64,000 nt of DNA, from assembly GCA_947034885.2 (NCBI GenBank), contig OX344750.2, forward strand, positions 14,440,053 through 14,504,052, in the 5' to 3' direction. The notes below the pieces were generated by a model that was given only the letters and a program-made list of their open reading frames with translations, had not been told where the DNA came from and ran no database searches. This DNA comes from Thuidium tamariscinum. Taxonomy: Eukaryota; Streptophyta; Bryopsida; Hypnales; Thuidiaceae. Shown piece after piece: positions 61,046-64,000 of this stretch. Each line of letters starts with the position of its first letter. The stretch's first letter is position 1. The translations under genes and the position numbers were made by a program.

Positions 61046-61620
61046 CTGACACTCCGCAAGCGACAATTACCAAGCGGCAACAAGCTATATCTAGCCGACC
61101 AAGCAAACTTCCCACCAAGCTCAAGAATCTGGCACCAGCACAAGCTCACAGCATGCAAGCAATAAGACTCCAAGCACCGCTAGCTAGAGTATCGTCCCCT
61201 TGCCAAATCTATCCTACTGAATCTCCTCGGAAAACTTCATGTGAATCTGCTGAAAACAAGAATCCCAGGATATTGGACTGCTCACGTGATCACAACGTAC
61301 TCGTCTCACACACCCCAACAACAGTTTCTGGATTATTTCGTAATCTCGGTATGAAATTCTGTACAACGAAGTGAAACGTGCACGGTAAGTGGCTAATGCA
61401 CTGCTCCTTCAAATCTTTCTCCCATGATGGCATGATCCCAGGCCCATCGAGGCCTTGAAGCCAACTCTAGACTGGGAAACGTCGGTAAGTACGCTTGGGT
61501 GCGTACCAAGGTAACGGGTGCGCTCAGCCAGTGCCGATGGTTCCAGGCCGGGGAGGCCAATAAACCCGTCCGTCCCATGAGCGGGCTGGATTTACCCCAA
61601 GGAGAGAACGCTCAAACTAT
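61046..61620 (-). promoter_or_regulatory. Promoter and leader region of the hydrolase gene
   Basis: This is a GC-richer block upstream of the start codon. A plus-strand open frame (60,976-61,374) begins at a real ATG within the antisense of exon 1, but it shows no domain and is probably a shadow. The stretch at 61,430-61,610 is the richest in G+C of the region. No TATA box could be assigned. Confidence 0.4.
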
Positions 61621-61736
61621 CTATTTTTTTGCCCAATTTATTTTCTTGCAAATTCTGAATTAATATATGCAATCATAGACCTCAAATTAGCTTTGGGGGA
61701 TCAAGAACGTACTAAAAAATACGGCACAAAACATTA

Positions 61737-62000
61737 GGGGGGATTTGAGGCCTTTGGAGGACCATTTCAAGATTGTTCCCGAATTTGTTCCCATAACTAC
61801 TGGTCATTGTCAGCCCAACAATTACCAAAAAAAAATTTGGGTCCTAAAATATGATTTTCTTTAATTAATTCAAAAAGAAATAAATAATGATGTGGCACTC
61901 TCTTGACCATGTAGGATTCTTGCAATTCTGCGTTTCCGCAACAATTTCTGCATTTTCATATTGTGGAACTTGCGGTCTTCCAAAGGCTTCAAATCTCCCC
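61737..62000. mobile_element. CATTAG-ended MITE, copy 4 (264 bp)
   Basis: Ends are CATTAGGGGGGATTTGAGGCC (counting the flank) and GCTTCAAATCTCCCCTAATG. The interior resembles the copy at 5,639 (GGACCATTTCAAG, GTTCCCATAAC-like, CTTGACCATGT, GCGGTCTTCCAAAGGC). Here it lies just upstream of the hydrolase promoter. Confidence 0.82.
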
Positions 62001-62002
62001 TA

Positions 62003-63236
62003 ATGTAGGGGGCTTTTTTACTTTTATACTAAGTAACACAAGTTTTATCCTGTTTGTCATACTTTGTGGGATGGATTTAATGTTGTACCCAGGTTAGAGC
62101 ACTTTAACTTATGTGACCTTGATGGGGGAAAGACAAGCTTTGTCCTCGTAAGGTAGATGTAGCCATAGACCATCACTTAAGTGATTTTCACGTAGATCGT
62201 GAGCAATATGAGGCAAGTAAAAAAAATTCTACGTAGAAAGATAGGAAATATCAGGACTACAAATTTTTCAAAATTAGTTTCTTTCCCACAATTGAAATTA
62301 CTATGGTTTTTGGGAGCCAAAAAGTTATTTGGACTAATAGCCAATGTCTAAATTCTTCATATTCTAATCATAGACTAAGTATTTTTTCACTCACTACTTT
62401 CTACTTTCTTCTTCACTATTTTGGAAAATGTATTATGATTTTATTGGGCCCAATCATAAAAAGGAGGAAGAAACACATTCCAAGCTTCAGTTGAAAATAT
62501 ATTCGAATTTTGGTTGGAAAGAAGTACATCCTATAGGTTGAGCCTAGGTCCATGATTAGGAATGGGTGGTCCTACCTTAGTTGTGGTGTTGTGAACCTTT
62601 AAATCTAACTAACCTCCGAAAGTAAGCCCTAGCACCAATAAATAAAGACTTGTGTGCATTCACTAGGTTTTGGAGGGAAAAACATAGGCAAGTTGAATTT
62701 GTCTACAAATGGCTATAAATTATCCCCCTACTAAAAAATAATCTCTAAAAAAATGTCTACTTGTATAATAGAAGGTTCATGAGTCCCCATTACACAACAA
62801 TACCTACTTCAAAAATATTGCATTCTTCCACAATAATTGAAAATATTTAAAATATAGTCAAAGGTTGAGAAATTATATAGTGATAAGCAACCTAATTTCA
62901 CTATTTTGTGTAGTGAGCTTACCAAGGAAAATCAATCTATGAAATATGCTATCCAATTGGTCCAAAAGAGTCTAAACACTATCCTAAAACCAACCCTATA
63001 TCTAAATAGTTATAATATGCAACTACACAAAGACCTAAAAAAACCATTCTTATGAATAAATTTATACTTTAAAGATAGAAGTATTGTTTGTAGTCACTAA
63101 TCACTTCATCACCATCATCTAAGACATTGATTATTTGATTGTGACAACTACCTCACTCTAATGTACTTCAATCTAAATAATGTAGTTCTAATTTATTGAA
63201 AAAATCTATTATGGGTTGATGCAAAATTCTAATCTT
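62003..63236. other. Gene-free spacer
   Basis: I see no gene. A 63-codon open frame at 62,303-62,494 is AT-rich and unremarkable. Confidence 0.45.
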
Positions 63237-64000
63237 CACTAGAAGAAAAGTATGTTGTAAGCCTCCAAAACGTGTCAAAAATTGTGTTGGAAGCTACACA
63301 ACACATCATATGGATTTTGTTGATTTCCATGTTTTCAACGCAGCATTTTGTAAACATCTACACTAGACTGCATTTCTACGTTAGAATTCTATAGAACTCT
63401 GTGGGCGCTTTATTCCCACCCTTCGAATAAAGTGTACACAACTGGGTTCTACTATTTTTGCAAACAATCTCTAATCGATGTCTAACATATGTGTAATCCA
63501 ATTACGCCTTCCAAGCAATGAATCTTTCTAAATTCCTACTCTTAATTGGTCCACTTATAAGTGATGAGTTAAAATAACCTTGCATTTAAGAGTTAGCCAG
63601 TTTTAGCTACCACAATCCTGACTAAGTGTTGTTAAATGATGAACAAAGGTCAAGTGAATTGGACTAAATTTGAAGAGCTCGTTTTACTTCTTCCAACTTC
63701 TTAAAGAAATCTATGGTTAACCTAACTCCAGGCTGTTGTATAATTGTGGATGAAGTTTGGGTGTTTAACCTTTAAACTTCATCCATTGATTGCAGATGTT
63801 CTAACTATCAAAATTAGATAGGTATTTTTCAGTCTTTTTCTATTTTTTAATGTCTATGGAATTTTAAGTTCTACTTGCTTTGGTCAATCCTATTTGACTT
63901 TTATCCAAATGAGTGAAGCTTTTAACTAAAATTTCATTCTATTCTAACTTCTTCGCTGGTTGATCAAATTCAAAGTATTTTTGGGTTTTATATGTTCTAA
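63237..64000 (+). mobile_element. Start of a CACTA-like element, cut by the window end
   Basis: CACTAGAAGAAAAGTATG is nearly identical over its first 14 bases to the ends of CACTA elements A and B. No reverse end is found before 64,000, so the element would continue outside. The subterminal sequence differs from A and B, so this would be another family. Confidence 0.45.

Noticed and set aside
60976..61374. 132-codon plus-strand open frame with a true ATG
   Set aside because: It is antisense to exon 1 and the promoter of the hydrolase gene, has low-complexity Ser/Thr/Pro-rich composition and no domain.
1..64000. CRISPR arrays, rRNA and tRNA genes
   Set aside because: No regularly spaced short repeats of that kind, no tRNA box A/box B pairs that I could support, and no rRNA sequence were seen.

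Overview
The window is nuclear DNA of a land plant. It is very AT-rich, its genes have spliced introns with GT/AG borders, and its three recognisable proteins are plant types. The protein sequences look more like those of a non-flowering plant (moss, lycophyte or similar) than of a crop, but that is a weak inference. There are only three convincing genes in 64 kb. The rest is mostly old, small, non-autonomous DNA transposons, many nested in one another. I saw no long transposase, gag or pol reading frame.

Genes. (1) 18,559-21,495 (minus): a complete seven-exon Pti1-like receptor-like cytoplasmic kinase of 368 residues. A further non-coding leader exon near 22,943-23,130 lies in a GC-rich promoter island. 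(2) 48,640-54,266 (plus): a two-RRM RNA-binding protein of 355 residues in two exons. Its 4.56-kb intron carries a decayed tandem array. (3) 59,314-61,045 (minus): a three-exon SERAC1-like alpha/beta hydrolase of 316 residues. Genes 2 and 3 are convergent and about 5 kb apart. I reconstructed all three by hand; every splice site is GT/AG and all phases agree.

Repeats. The most striking signal is a dispersed family flanked by TTAA on both sides, with termini reading CCCCTAAAGG inward (about 750-970 bp, or about 2 kb when interrupted). Well-bounded copies lie at 107-1,032, 4,570-5,513, 8,111-8,857, 24,721-25,555, 28,177-30,189, 43,227-43,979 and 46,428-47,395. There are also several partial copies. 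Two copies (8.1 and 43.2 kb) fold into near-complete hairpins. A paralogous unfilled site at 15.35 kb supports a TTAA duplication for the 4.57-kb copy. TTAA targeting is the hallmark of piggyBac and Kolobok transposases, so this may be a plant TTAA-specific MITE system.

Other mobile DNA. There are CACTA-type elements at 28,438-29,547 and 31,179-32,243 (inverted relatives, both inside TTAA-family copies), at 42,108-44,760 (holding a TTAA hairpin), and a cut-off start at 63,237. A composite fold-back spans about 10.7-14.25 kb. Its arms carry a captured exon encoding half of a RING finger, and one arm is split by a GC-rich hAT-like insertion. A 131-bp hAT MITE with a perfect 8-bp duplication sits beside the kinase promoter. 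Several further MITE families are present: four copies of a CATTAG-ended family, two of a 273-bp AGGTAGG family, and others. Most spacer DNA outside these is AT-rich and I see no gene in it.
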